Of a stretch of DNA of 64,000 bases, positions 23,459 through 32,320 are shown piece by piece (the stretch's first letter is position 1; the number at the start of each line of letters is the position of its first letter). The position numbers and the translations under genes were made by a program. This DNA is from Xanthomonas rydalmerensis (GTDB lineage Bacteria > Pseudomonadota > Gammaproteobacteria > Xanthomonadales > Xanthomonadaceae), in the NCBI RefSeq assembly GCF_033170385.1, contig NZ_CP126170.1, positions 2,938,001 to 3,002,000 of the forward strand. The letters are read 5' to 3'. A model generated the notes under the pieces. The model was not told the DNA's origin, searched no databases, and saw only the letters and a list, made by a program, of their open reading frames with translations.

Positions 23459-23905
23459 CTACAGGTAGTTGCTCTCCTGGGGCGGATCCTCGGTGATTTT
23501 CAGAAGCTCGTCTTTGTTTCTGGTGTACTTGATCGTCGCAAAGGTTTCCAAGTACGTCATGGTCCTACCGCCTGGACGCGCAGCAAAGACAAAAAAATTC
23601 TCCTTGCTAGCTTTCAACCCTATCTTGCCAATGAAAAAACGAATATTGAGCAATTGAGAAATCGTCGAACTGGGGCTGGCCAGCACGACGGTCTTGCGCG
23701 CGCAGTTCTTGAAGAAGTCATCGAATGCTGCACCCGATTTCGGCTCAACCTCATTTATCCTCATGACCTCGTGTCCATCGTAGACATCGAGCTCCACCAC
23801 GACCACAGCACGGGCATCACACGAGCTGGAGGCACTCGCTGGGCCAACGATGGAGAAGGTGAGTAGTGCTGCTGCAAAGCTCGCGACTAGCTTCATGTCA
23901 TTCAC
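23459..23905 (-). CDS. Putative periplasmic immunity protein of the Rhs toxin
   Basis: A 148-residue protein with a Sec signal peptide (hydrophobic stretch VASFAAALLTFSIVGPASA) and two cysteines in the mature part (SSSCDAR and FKNCARK) that could form a disulfide. It overlaps the rhs stop by eight bases, or uses the Met at 23896. Immediate downstream position, small size and periplasmic location fit an immunity protein against a cell-wall-cleaving toxin, the activity suggested by the Rhs tip. No known immunity family is recognised. Confidence 0.7.
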   Translation of the reverse strand: MNDMKLVASFAAALLTFSIVGPASASSSCDARAVVVVELDVYDGHEVMRINEVEPKSGAAFDDFFKNCARKTVVLASPSSTISQLLNIRFFIGKIGLKASKENFFVFAARPGGRTMTYLETFATIKYTRNKDELLKITEDPPQESNYL

Positions 23906-26900
23906 CCGTATATCTCAGAACGGTCATGTTTGTAGGATCGGGAAAGCTGTCGATACCGACAGGTCCCACGTACACCTCATGAGCTCCCAGCGTAGACACG
24001 CCACCGTTTCCGCTGGGAACCACTATCGCTGTATGTCCAGTCGAGTTTGGCCCAAGGTTCCTATAGGCCGCAATGTCGCCAGGCAGTCGCTCTTCATACT
24101 GCCCGAGCCTCCTCCAATTTGGAATCGTTCCCTGAGCGAGCTCTGCCGCAGTAGCGCAGCGATCAACGGATGCACCATTTCTGCCTTTTACCGAGACCGT
24201 CGTCGGAGCACCTGCTGCGGACGCAGCGTCGCAAACAAACGAGGAGCACTTCCACGAGCCTTTCGGGTACTGCTCTGACCTCGATTCGTAAAACCCGTAA
24301 GCTGTAGATCCGACCTTCTGCATTGCCCAGTCAGAAATCATCACTCGTGTCTGCAGGTTGCGTGGACTTCCCTCCACAAGGCCGAAGGGATCGATCTTTG
24401 CGAGCGGGGCACCTCCAGCATAGGTGAATGTCCCGACACCACCGAGCAGTCCCAGCGGATCGCTCTGCCCGTATCGCCCCGTACTAGTGTCATAGTCTCG
24501 GAGGTAGTTCTGATTGAACCAACTCGCGGCGTCATAACGTTGACCCGGGAAACGCATATCGAACACGAAGGCGGTGCCGTCTTTGTCCGGGTCCTGGTCC
24601 GGCGCGGTGCTGCCGAAGGCTTCGCCCTTCAGGTCCCAGCGCCAGATCGCCACGTCGCGGACCGGGTCGATCACCACGCGCGGCGTTCCGAGGTGGTCCG
24701 GCTGCACGTAGCGCAGCGTGGTCTTGGCCAGCACGCCCACCGGCAGATCATCCAGCCAGATCGTCTGCTGCACGACCGCACCGTTGTTGTCGTAGTCGCC
24801 CAGCCATTGACCGTTCTCGTCGTACAGCGTGTAGGTGTTGGTACTGCCCACGCGCCGCACCTGCTCGCCGCGGCCGTTGTAGGCGTAGTTCGCCACCACC
24901 GTGCCGCTGCGCTTGACCTGTGTCAGCCGCCCATTGGCGCCATACACGTACTGCACGGCGGTGCCGCCGATGGCCGTGGTGTTGCCAGCCGCATCGTAGC
25001 TGCGTGCGGTACCGGCCACGCTGCTCAGGCGGTGGCTGGTGGTCGGATAGCTATAGGTCTGCGTGCTGGTGTTGACCTTGGCGCTGAGGCGGTTGCCGGT
25101 GGCGTCGTAGCTATAGCCATCGATCACCGTATCGGTCGGGCCGTCCTTGAACGCGGTCAGCCGGCCCAGCGGGTCGTAGTCCAGTTTGATGACCGGCGCA
25201 GTGTTGCCCGGCGCGGTCAGCGCGCTGAGATTGCCGACCGGGTCGAAGGCGAAGCCCACCGCCAACCCGTCGCTACGGGTGTCGTTGACCGCCAGCGGGC
25301 GGTAGTCCTGGTCCAGCACCCGCTGCATTGGCCGGCCGTTGCCATAGGTCCAGCCGGCGACCGGGCCGAACGGATAGTAGGTGGCCTGGTTCAGCAGAAC
25401 CTGTCTTGTACCGCCAGGTGGCGTCACCCCGACTTCGGCGGTCTGACCTTGGGCATTGCGCACGTAGTCCACCACCGCTCCATCCGGGTAGGTCAGGCGG
25501 CTCAGCTGCCCGGCCTTGGTGTAGGCGTAGCGGACCACGAACACCTTTCCGTTGGTGGTCTGCACCTTGCGCACCAACTCGCCGAAGCGGTCGTAGCAGT
25601 AGTCGGTGCTGCCGCTGCCGTCCTGCATCCGGGTCAGGCGACCAACACCATAGGTCTCGCCGCTGGCGCAGGTGCTCTGGCTTACGTCGTAGGTATAACT
25701 GACGTTGAGGCTGGTGGTCGGATAGGTGACCTGGGACAGCCGGTTCAGCGCATCGTAGCCGTAGGTCGTCTTGATGTTGCGCGCATCGGTCTGGGTGGCG
25801 CGGTTGCCGGCGCTGTCGTAAGTGTAGGTCGTGCTGCCGGTGTCCGGGCTGGTGAGCTTGGTCAGGTCACCCAGGGCGTTATAGGCGTAGGTGGTGTCAA
25901 GCCCCTTGGGATCGGTGACCTTGGTCAGGTTGTCCAGCGCGTCGTAACCGAACTTGGTCTCCGCGGCGATGCCGCCCACGTCCTGCAGGGTGCGCGCCAA
26001 GCGGTTAAGCGGGTCGTAGTCGTTCTGAGTGGCATGACCGAGCGCGTCGGTGACGGTCTTGGTGTTACCGTTGCCGTCGTAGCCGAAGTCGGTCGGATCG
26101 CCCTGCGCGGTGGCCTGCGTGGCCAACTGGCCGAGCTGGTTGTAAACCCGAGACAAAGTACGCTTGAGCGTGCCCGACGCGTCCTTGGTGTCCTCCTTGG
26201 AACGGTTGCCGGCATTGTCCAAGGTGTAATGGATGGTATTTCCGGCGTTGTCGGCGATATCGGTCAGCCGGTGCGCGGCATCGTAGGTGAAGCGGGTGAA
26301 CGCACCATCGGGCTGCGTCACCTGCTTGACCAGCCCGGTCGGCCAGTAGTCGATCGCAGTGATGCGATCGTCGCTCTCGCTGCTGTCGTCGGCCCCACGC
26401 ACCTTACTGGCAGTCAGCCAACCACGCGAGTGGTAGCTAAAATCGGTGACCACGCCGTTGGCGCTCTTCACCGAGAGCGCACGGCCGGCACCGTCGTAGG
26501 CCAGGTATTCGGTGATCTGACCGAGCGCATTGGTCACCTTCCACAGGTCGCCCTTACGGTATGGGCAGGCGGCAGAGGTGGTGGCGCAGTTGGGCGCATC
26601 CGCCATCCGATAGGTGTAGGTCGTGACGTCCGCCTTGTCCGAGCGCGGCCCATCCACCTTGATCACCAGGCCCAGCAGCGGGCATGTGCCTGCGCTGATG
26701 TCATCGTTCTCGCAATAGGTCGTCGTACTCGTACGAACGGCAGCCGTCTGCGAGGACTGGAATTGCGTCGAGGCCAACATTTGGCCACGCGCATTGAAGG
26801 TGCGCATGTAGCCGGCTACGGGCTTACCGGCAGCGTCATACACCAAGCGCCTGGCAATCTGCCCGTAGGTGCTGCGCGTGATCTCGACCCGGCGCTGCTG

Positions 26901-28670
26901 CGCGGATCCCAGGCCCTCAACGATTGATTCTGACGGATCGGACGAATACGTGTACTGCGTGACCGAGCCAGTCGCCGCGATGGACTTGATGATCCTCTGG
27001 TTCTCGTCGTACTGCTTCGATATCTGCCCGGAGGGATCCAACTCGCTGGTCGGACGATGATATGCGTCGTCGCGCAGCGTATAGCTGCGTGTTGCGCCAG
27101 CAGCGGTCACGACCTGCGTATGCGCCGCATCGGGATAGCTCACGCGGACGGTGTTGACCGGGGTGTCCCCACCACCCTCGGACTTGTAGGTCAACCGATC
27201 ATTGGCGTCGTAGCCAAAGCTCTTTTGGCGTTGCCCCTGCTCATCGACGACACCCGTCAAGACGTTCTGCCGTGCAACCCCGATCAGACCCTGTTCGCCA
27301 TACAAGAACTGGCGAACAGCGCTAGCGTCCTTCCATATCTTCGACAGATTGCCCGAGGCATCATATTCAAGAAGAACCTCACGATCCCCACCGGTGACCT
27401 TGCTGATCCGGCCATTCACGTACTCGAAGTTCAGCGTCCGACCCGCCGGCGACGTCAGTCGAACGACTCGACCACCGTCATCACGTTGCACCACGAATGG
27501 GGCCTGACCCATCGGGCCGAATTCGGCGACCCGGCCATCGTCGTTGAACTTGTACTGAAAATTTCCGGACGTATAGATACTGCCATTGTCATCGTTGGTC
27601 ACCCGATCCGCTGGGCGCCCCTCCAAGCCAAAGCCCTCGCCGTCGTCTACAAATAACCTTGAATACGTGCCTGGCGCGACCTCAATGTAAGAATCATTTC
27701 CGCCTGAAGCCATGCGCTTTTCAAAGCTCAAATCCCACGAGCGCGATTTGGAGTCATAAGCAAGCGAAACGGGAAATCCTTCGATAGACAACAGGTCTTC
27801 ATTCAGGGCATGAGCACCTGTTCCAAGCTGAACGCCCGCCGAGTTACAGCCCTCTTCTCCGCAAGACAGGTCAAGACGCTGGACGATCTTGTAGACATGA
27901 GGGTCCATGCAGAGTTCCGAAGGTGGATTGGAACCACCCGCCGAACCCCAGTCGCCATCCTCGTAATCGCGAGCAACCATACCCTGTGGGCACTGGAAAG
28001 GATCGACCCGCGTATAATCACCAGAAGTTTCGTATGTCTCCCCAGACTGCCTCACCAAGTGATGCAAATTCATCTTCCGGCCCGAATAAACCACCGCGCC
28101 GTAGTGAGGCGCCGTTAGATCTGATGGCTGATCCCCCCCCATGGTCGGCTTTGTGCCTGAACTCACAGCCACCCATGAGCCGGTGCTCGCTTTAGGAGTC
28201 ACGACTTCGCGACCACTTACCACTTCCGGCAAAATCATCGCCGCCACATTAGACAAATCATTTTCCGACTTACAATGATACCCATAGGCATAGGGAATCT
28301 TGTAATCACAAGGAGAATATTTAGGCATTCCCTCGGGAGTGAGAGAATACCCTTTATCCAAAAATCTGGCGGGAGGAAGATCTTTTGCCTCATATTCGTA
28401 AAGAAGCAAATCCTGCGCCTTATTATCCATCACATCCGCGTAATAGGGGCCTTGCTTACTCAGCATCAGTTGACGCCCGTTCGCATCGGCAGTCGCCGCA
28501 TCGAATGCGGCCTGAAAGCTTGAAAAACACTGATCCGAGCCTCCAGCAACAGACTCCACGTAGCAATATTTATTTTCAGCACGAGCGCCGAAGGAAGTGG
28601 CAAAAAAAATCAGCAAGGCCACAACTAGAGCCGAGATGATTCGGTACCCACCACCAAGCAAGACCTGCAT
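23898..28670 (-). CDS. Secreted Rhs/YD-repeat protein with cysteine-peptidase-like toxin tip
   Basis: A 1590-residue polymorphic toxin. A Sec-type signal peptide (residues about 12-31, LVVALLIFFATSFGARA) replaces the PAAR or VgrG-binding N-terminus of T6SS Rhs proteins, so delivery is more like WapA or a Sec-dependent route. A DUF6531-like entry region lies near 290-330, and YD repeats fill about 380-1340. The core ends with YLRDYDTSTGRYGQSDPLGL and IDPFGL at about 1431. The last 159 residues are the toxin: KCSSFVCDAA (Cys near 1475) and PGDIAAYRNLGPNSTGHTAIVV (His near 1546), the pattern of NlpC/P60- or CHAP-like amidases that cut peptidoglycan. A periplasmic-type immunity gene overlaps the stop. 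Confidence 0.88.
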   Translation of the reverse strand: MQVLLGGGYRIISALVVALLIFFATSFGARAENKYCYVESVAGGSDQCFSSFQAAFDAATADANGRQLMLSKQGPYYADVMDNKAQDLLLYEYEAKDLPPARFLDKGYSLTPEGMPKYSPCDYKIPYAYGYHCKSENDLSNVAAMILPEVVSGREVVTPKASTGSWVAVSSGTKPTMGGDQPSDLTAPHYGAVVYSGRKMNLHHLVRQSGETYETSGDYTRVDPFQCPQGMVARDYEDGDWGSAGGSNPPSELCMDPHVYKIVQRLDLSCGEEGCNSAGVQLGTGAHALNEDLLSIEGFPVSLAYDSKSRSWDLSFEKRMASGGNDSYIEVAPGTYSRLFVDDGEGFGLEGRPADRVTNDDNGSIYTSGNFQYKFNDDGRVAEFGPMGQAPFVVQRDDGGRVVRLTSPAGRTLNFEYVNGRISKVTGGDREVLLEYDASGNLSKIWKDASAVRQFLYGEQGLIGVARQNVLTGVVDEQGQRQKSFGYDANDRLTYKSEGGGDTPVNTVRVSYPDAAHTQVVTAAGATRSYTLRDDAYHRPTSELDPSGQISKQYDENQRIIKSIAATGSVTQYTYSSDPSESIVEGLGSAQQRRVEITRSTYGQIARRLVYDAAGKPVAGYMRTFNARGQMLASTQFQSSQTAAVRTSTTTYCENDDISAGTCPLLGLVIKVDGPRSDKADVTTYTYRMADAPNCATTSAACPYRKGDLWKVTNALGQITEYLAYDGAGRALSVKSANGVVTDFSYHSRGWLTASKVRGADDSSESDDRITAIDYWPTGLVKQVTQPDGAFTRFTYDAAHRLTDIADNAGNTIHYTLDNAGNRSKEDTKDASGTLKRTLSRVYNQLGQLATQATAQGDPTDFGYDGNGNTKTVTDALGHATQNDYDPLNRLARTLQDVGGIAAETKFGYDALDNLTKVTDPKGLDTTYAYNALGDLTKLTSPDTGSTTYTYDSAGNRATQTDARNIKTTYGYDALNRLSQVTYPTTSLNVSYTYDVSQSTCASGETYGVGRLTRMQDGSGSTDYCYDRFGELVRKVQTTNGKVFVVRYAYTKAGQLSRLTYPDGAVVDYVRNAQGQTAEVGVTPPGGTRQVLLNQATYYPFGPVAGWTYGNGRPMQRVLDQDYRPLAVNDTRSDGLAVGFAFDPVGNLSALTAPGNTAPVIKLDYDPLGRLTAFKDGPTDTVIDGYSYDATGNRLSAKVNTSTQTYSYPTTSHRLSSVAGTARSYDAAGNTTAIGGTAVQYVYGANGRLTQVKRSGTVVANYAYNGRGEQVRRVGSTNTYTLYDENGQWLGDYDNNGAVVQQTIWLDDLPVGVLAKTTLRYVQPDHLGTPRVVIDPVRDVAIWRWDLKGEAFGSTAPDQDPDKDGTAFVFDMRFPGQRYDAASWFNQNYLRDYDTSTGRYGQSDPLGLLGGVGTFTYAGGAPLAKIDPFGLVEGSPRNLQTRVMISDWAMQKVGSTAYGFYESRSEQYPKGSWKCSSFVCDAASAAGAPTTVSVKGRNGASVDRCATAAELAQGTIPNWRRLGQYEERLPGDIAAYRNLGPNSTGHTAIVVPSGNGGVSTLGAHEVYVGPVGIDSFPDPTNMTVLRYTGE

Positions 28671-28964
28671 GTCAGACTCCCTGTCGTGATCTGATTTCAG
28701 CGCCCGAAGTACATATATTCGGGCCTTCCATTAGGAGATAAGTGCCACCGGCGAGGTTGCGCCTTGATTTCAGCGCGAATCAGATTGGGGGTGCCGAGTA
28801 CTTTTGGAAGGATCGCCCGAATTCTTCAACAGGCAACGCAATAAACTGCCAAGGCGCTGGCCGACATACCAAAAGCCAGGAATTTTGTTCATATTCAGTC
28901 CGTGAACACTTGAACATTGTGGGGGCCACACTACCCCCAAACATATTGCAGGGGCAAGCTTCTA

Positions 28965-29536
28965 TCAGCCCTTCCATCGAAACCCTCGATCCCCGGCCAT
29001 GAACACCTCTAGGATGTCCGGGTACGGCCGCAGCACCAGATCTCGATTGACGACGATGCGCACCGGCAGCCCGGGCCGGGCCGTCAAGGTGGATCGCACA
29101 TTGAGGTTCCGCCGGGTCAGTTCCTACCCAACATGATTCATAGAGTCCTGCAGCCCATCCCGGCCAGCGATGACGATGCGGTTGCCGTCCTGGCGGTTCT
29201 CCGACCCGGCCAGTTCGGCTCCCACGCCTAAAGAGCGTGGTGAGCGCCGAGCCGACCAGCAGGCGGTTCCAGTGCCGGTCCACAACATCCTCCAGGCCTG
29301 CGTAGCCGGCCGGATCGGTGCCCACGAGGTTGTCGAGCTTGAGCGAGGACGTGTCGGGCAAGATGATCCAATGCCAGACCACCTGAAGGCGGCTCTGCCC
29401 GTAGCTGACCTGGCTGTTGTACCGGCCGAAGATGCGCGAGCCCTGCGGGATGAGCAGGTGCCGGCCCGTGGCGGTGTCGTAGACGGGCTGGGTCACGGTG
29501 CCGATGACGTCGCCCAGCAGGCTGAAGCACTAGCGA
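28965..29536 (-). pseudogene. Decayed TrbI/VirB10-type conjugation gene, C-terminal part
   Basis: The minus strand encodes FSLLGDVIGTVTQPVYDTAT, PQGSRIFGRYNSQVSYGQ, LDNLVGTDPAGYAGLEDVVD and HWNRLLVGSALTTL, the TrbI/VirB10 outer-membrane-ring domain. Near 29225 the frame shifts to GVGAELAGSENRQDGNRI, and near 29125 a TAG interrupts it. The end reads LTRRNLNVRSTLTARPGLPV and ILEVFMAGDRGFRWKG. The N-terminal half is absent. TrbI is a core part of conjugative type IV secretion, so this is the relic of a plasmid or integrative conjugative element next to a tRNA gene. Confidence 0.85.
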
Positions 29537-29613
29537 TTTAGCCGACTGCACAAAAACTGCACAGCGGCGAAGTCGATCGGCGCCGCCTGAGCGCTGAAAC
29601 GCTTACGTACCCA

Positions 29614-29700
29614 TGGTGCCCGGAGCCGGAATCGAACCGGCATGGGGTCGCCCCCGGCGGATTTTAAGTCCGATGCGTCTACCAGTTTCGCCATCCGGGC
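29614..29700 (-). tRNA. tRNA-Leu (anticodon TAA)
   Basis: The minus strand gives a complete class II tRNA of 87 bases including CCA. The acceptor stem pairs GCCCGGA with TCCGGGC, and the anticodon loop is CTTAAAA with TAA in the centre. It has a variable arm, and its T arm contains GGTTCGATTCC. The island with the TrbI relic starts less than 80 bases beyond its 3' end, a usual integration site. Confidence 0.96.
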
Positions 29701-29826
29701 CTGGTGGCGCGTAGCGTGCCTGATCGGGCGGCGCTTGTGAACCGCAGGGCGCTGCCGACCCGGCAGACGCGCCGAACAGAGACACCACATACCGGCATCG
29801 GCAGGCTTGAGTACCACCACCGAAAA

Positions 29827-29858
29827 GCCCCGGCGCCGCCGCCACGGCGGCACCGGGG
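29827..29858 (-). terminator. Rho-independent terminator downstream of hemN
   Basis: A 13-base-pair GC stem (29828-29840 with 29846-29858, one wobble pair) is followed on the minus strand by CTTTTCGG. It lies 31 bases past the hemN stop. Confidence 0.65.
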
Positions 29859-29889
29859 ATGCCAACGGAAAGCGAGAAGCGCGGCGCGC

Positions 29890-31296
29890 TCAGATGGCGC
29901 GCGAATAGCGCGCCGGTTGATCGGGCTGGCGCAGGTAGCGGTCGAAGCACATGGCGATCAGGCGCAGCAGCGGGCGTCCGCGGGCGGTGGCCTGGACCAC
30001 GCCGTCGCGGTAATCGGCCAGGCCGTCCGCGCACAGCGGCGCCAGCGCGCGCAGTTCCTCGCGGAAATAGCTGGCGAAGTCGATGCCGTGACGCTGTGCC
30101 ACCGCCGCGGCGTCCACCCGCCCCTGGCACATCAACTGCTGGATCAGCTCGGCGCGCAGGGCGTCGTCGGCGCTGAGCTGCAGGCCGCGCAGCACCGGGC
30201 TGTCGCCGGCATCCACCGCCGCTTCCCAGGCCGGCAGGTCGCGCTGGTTCTGGCTGTAGCTGGCGCCGATGCGGCTGATCGCGCTGACGCCCAGGCCAAG
30301 CAGATCGGTGTCGGCGTGGGTGGTGTAGCCCATGAAGTTGCGGTGCAGGCTGCCCTGCCGTTGCGCGCGCGCCAGGTCTTCCTGCGGCAGCGCGAAGTGG
30401 TCCATGCCGATGTACTGGTAGCCGGCCGCCGAGAGCCGGCTTACCGACAGGCCGAGCAGCGCCAGCTTCTGTTCGGCGTCGGGCAGGTCGGCGTCGGCGA
30501 TGCGCCGCTGGGCCTTGAACAGCTGCGGGATGTGCGCGTAGCCGTAGACCGCCAGGCGGTCCGGCCGCGCCGCGATCACCGTCTCCAGGGTCTGCTCGAA
30601 CCCGGCCAGGGTCTGCCGCGGCAGGCCGTAGATCAGGTCCACGTTGACCGAGCGCATGCCGTGCACGCGGCAGGCGCGCAGGATGTCCAGGGTTTCGTGC
30701 ACGCCCTGGCGGCGATTGATCGCCTGCTGCACCAGCGGGTCGAAATCCTGGATGCCCAGGCTGGCGCGGTTGAAGCCCAGCTCGGCCAGCGCGGCGATGT
30801 CCTGCGGCGTCACCGTGCGCGGATCCAGTTCGATGGACATCTCGCGGTCCGGCGCCTGGCTGCAGCGGAACAGGCCGCGCAGGCCCTGCACCAGTTCGCC
30901 GAGCAGCTCCGGCGCGAGGAAGTTCGGGGTGCCGCCGCCCAGGTGCAGCTGCACCACCTCGCGCTCGCCCTCTAAACACGCGGCCATCATCGCCGCCTCG
31001 CGCAGCAACCGCTGCACATACGCGCGGCCGCGCTCCGGGTCGCGGGTGATGACCCGATGGCAACCGCAGTAGAAGCACGGGCTGCGGCAGAACGGCACGT
31101 GCACGTACAGCGACAGCGGCCGGCGCGGATCGCTGGCCTGGACCGCGGCGAACAACTGCGCCGGGCCGAAGCCGGTCTGGAAATGCGGCGCGGTCGGGTA
31201 CGAGGTGTAGCGCGGGCCGGGACGGTCGTAGCGGCGCAGCAGGTCGGCGTCGAAGGTCCAGGCGGCGGAAGGATCGGGCGCGGTGAGGATGTCCAT
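29890..31296 (-). CDS. hemN: Oxygen-independent coproporphyrinogen III oxidase
   Basis: A 468-residue radical-SAM enzyme that decarboxylates coproporphyrinogen III to protoporphyrinogen IX in haem synthesis when oxygen is scarce. The cluster motif is FCRSPCFYCGC (Cys70, Cys74, Cys77, and Cys79 that sits beside SAM in true HemN). Downstream are HLGGGTPNFL, the glycine-rich SAM loop, and EIDPRTV-like ELDPRTVT. The C-terminal HemN domain (GMDHFALPQEDLA, then LLGLGVSAIS) is complete. The start at 31296 fits the family N-terminus, with RYDRPGPRYTSYPTA at residues 22-36. An FNR-type box 35 bases upstream indicates anaerobic induction. Confidence 0.96.
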   Translation of the reverse strand: MDILTAPDPSAAWTFDADLLRRYDRPGPRYTSYPTAPHFQTGFGPAQLFAAVQASDPRRPLSLYVHVPFCRSPCFYCGCHRVITRDPERGRAYVQRLLREAAMMAACLEGEREVVQLHLGGGTPNFLAPELLGELVQGLRGLFRCSQAPDREMSIELDPRTVTPQDIAALAELGFNRASLGIQDFDPLVQQAINRRQGVHETLDILRACRVHGMRSVNVDLIYGLPRQTLAGFEQTLETVIAARPDRLAVYGYAHIPQLFKAQRRIADADLPDAEQKLALLGLSVSRLSAAGYQYIGMDHFALPQEDLARAQRQGSLHRNFMGYTTHADTDLLGLGVSAISRIGASYSQNQRDLPAWEAAVDAGDSPVLRGLQLSADDALRAELIQQLMCQGRVDAAAVAQRHGIDFASYFREELRALAPLCADGLADYRDGVVQATARGRPLLRLIAMCFDRYLRQPDQPARYSRAI

Positions 31297-31330
31297 GGAC
31301 CGAGCATGCGCGGCACCGGGCGCGGCCGCC

Positions 31331-31344
31331 TTGACCTGGATCAA
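31331..31344. promoter_or_regulatory. FNR/Anr-type box upstream of hemN
   Basis: TTGACctggATCAA matches the FNR consensus TTGAT-N4-ATCAA with one change. It lies 35 bases upstream of the hemN start and overlaps the last codon of the haemoglobin gene. Confidence 0.7.
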
Positions 31345-31784
31345 TCCGCGCACGCGGCCGGCGGCAGCGGCGACACCGGCTCGAATGGACGCCAGCTCAT
31401 CTGGTGCCGGCGCCAGAAGGTCTCGGCGATGCGCTGGGCAACGTCGTCGGCCAACAACCGCATCGGCGCGTTGTGCAGCTCGGCGGTGCTGGCGCGGAAC
31501 AGGCCCAGCCAGCGCTGGAACAGCAGTTCGCTGAGTTCGCGCATGGCCATGTGCCGGGGCATCGGCGCACCGCGGAAGCGGCGGGTGCCGCGCAGCATCG
31601 CCGACCAGAAATCGCACAGCTGCTGCTCATGCGCCTCCCAGTCCTCGATGTGCGCGGCGAACACCGTCGACAGGTCGGCGTCGGCGCGCACACGGCGGTA
31701 GAACGCTCCCACCAGCGCTTGCACGTCCGTCTCGCTGCACAGGTCCGGCCCCGGCAAGGGCATGCCTTCGATCTCGTCCTGCAT
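31341..31784 (-). CDS. Group III truncated haemoglobin
   Basis: A 147-residue globin read from the ATG at 31784. It shows FYRRVRADADLSTVF (B/C helices with the B10 region), HIEDWEAHEQQLCDFWSAML (E helix) and the proximal His78 in PMPRHMAM, then FQRWLGLF. This is the pattern of Cgb/group III globins, thought to handle NO or peroxide under micro-oxic conditions. Upstream in-frame sequence crosses an FNR-type box, which argues for the shorter start. It is transcribed toward hemN, which has its own FNR box, and may also be co-transcribed with it. Confidence 0.88.
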   Translation of the reverse strand: MQDEIEGMPLPGPDLCSETDVQALVGAFYRRVRADADLSTVFAAHIEDWEAHEQQLCDFWSAMLRGTRRFRGAPMPRHMAMRELSELLFQRWLGLFRASTAELHNAPMRLLADDVAQRIAETFWRRHQMSWRPFEPVSPLPPAACAD

Positions 31785-31839
31785 GGTCGGCTCCACAGCG
31801 TGCGATCTCATCAGTCTCCACGTCGCGGCGGCAGCGGCC

Positions 31840-31853
31840 TTGATCAGGATCAA
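31840..31853. promoter_or_regulatory. FNR/Anr-type box between haemoglobin and membrane-protein genes
   Basis: TTGATcaggATCAA is a perfect FNR consensus palindrome. It lies 56 bases from the haemoglobin start on one side and 144 from the membrane-protein start on the other, so it can serve both divergent transcripts. Confidence 0.8.
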
Positions 31854-31996
31854 TGTCGGGCCGGCCCGCGCTGCCTAGTCTGCAGCTGCGGCATGCGCCG
31901 ACGCCGGTGTCGACGGGGGATCGGCGGCCAGGCGGCTGGCAGGCGCGGCGACGTGTGGCGCCGCTGCCTTGGCGCATGCCGCATCCTTCTTTCGCG

Positions 31997-32320
31997 ATGG
32001 AATCCACCGTCATGGTCTCTCCCGACGATCCGCTGCTCGATCCGCTCGATCCCGGCGCGCCGCGCCCGCTGGTGCAGCGGCTGGGGGTGATCCTGTGGCC
32101 GAGCTTCCTGGTCGCAGGCGCCATGAGCGTGCTGTTCTTCGCCCTGGTCGATCCGTTGGCGCTGCGCGACATCACCTTCCCCGGCCGCCAGATCAGCCGG
32201 GAACTCGGCTATACGGTGGGTTTCTTCATGTTCTGGCTGGCGACGCTGGCCTCGAGCCTGCTCACCGGTTTCCTGTTGCGTCCGGCGCCGCACGGCGACG
32301 CCGCCGCGCCGCTGTCGTGA
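31997..32320 (+). CDS. Small two-helix membrane protein of the micro-oxic block
   Basis: A 107-residue protein with two predicted helices (near residues 28-50 and 72-96) and a conserved-looking loop LALRDITFPGRQISRELGY. I do not recognise a named family. It shares a perfect FNR box upstream with the divergent haemoglobin gene, and its stop overlaps the GTG start of a CcoG-like gene, so it belongs to a redox/cytochrome-oxidase-related operon. An alternative start is the Met at 32012. Confidence 0.75.
   Translation: MESTVMVSPDDPLLDPLDPGAPRPLVQRLGVILWPSFLVAGAMSVLFFALVDPLALRDITFPGRQISRELGYTVGFFMFWLATLASSLLTGFLLRPAPHGDAAAPLS

Noticed and set aside
24540-26927. 795-codon frame antisense to rhs
   Set aside because: It mirrors the YD repeats of the rhs gene; the repeated bias of rhs keeps the opposite frame open. 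No motif or initiation site supports it.
28671-28964. Possible gene between rhs and the TrbI relic
   Set aside because: Only short frames with poor initiation context; probably the rhs promoter and junction sequence.
29170-29541. 123-codon plus-strand frame near tRNA-Leu
   Set aside because: It is antisense to the TrbI relic, which has recognisable motifs on the minus strand.
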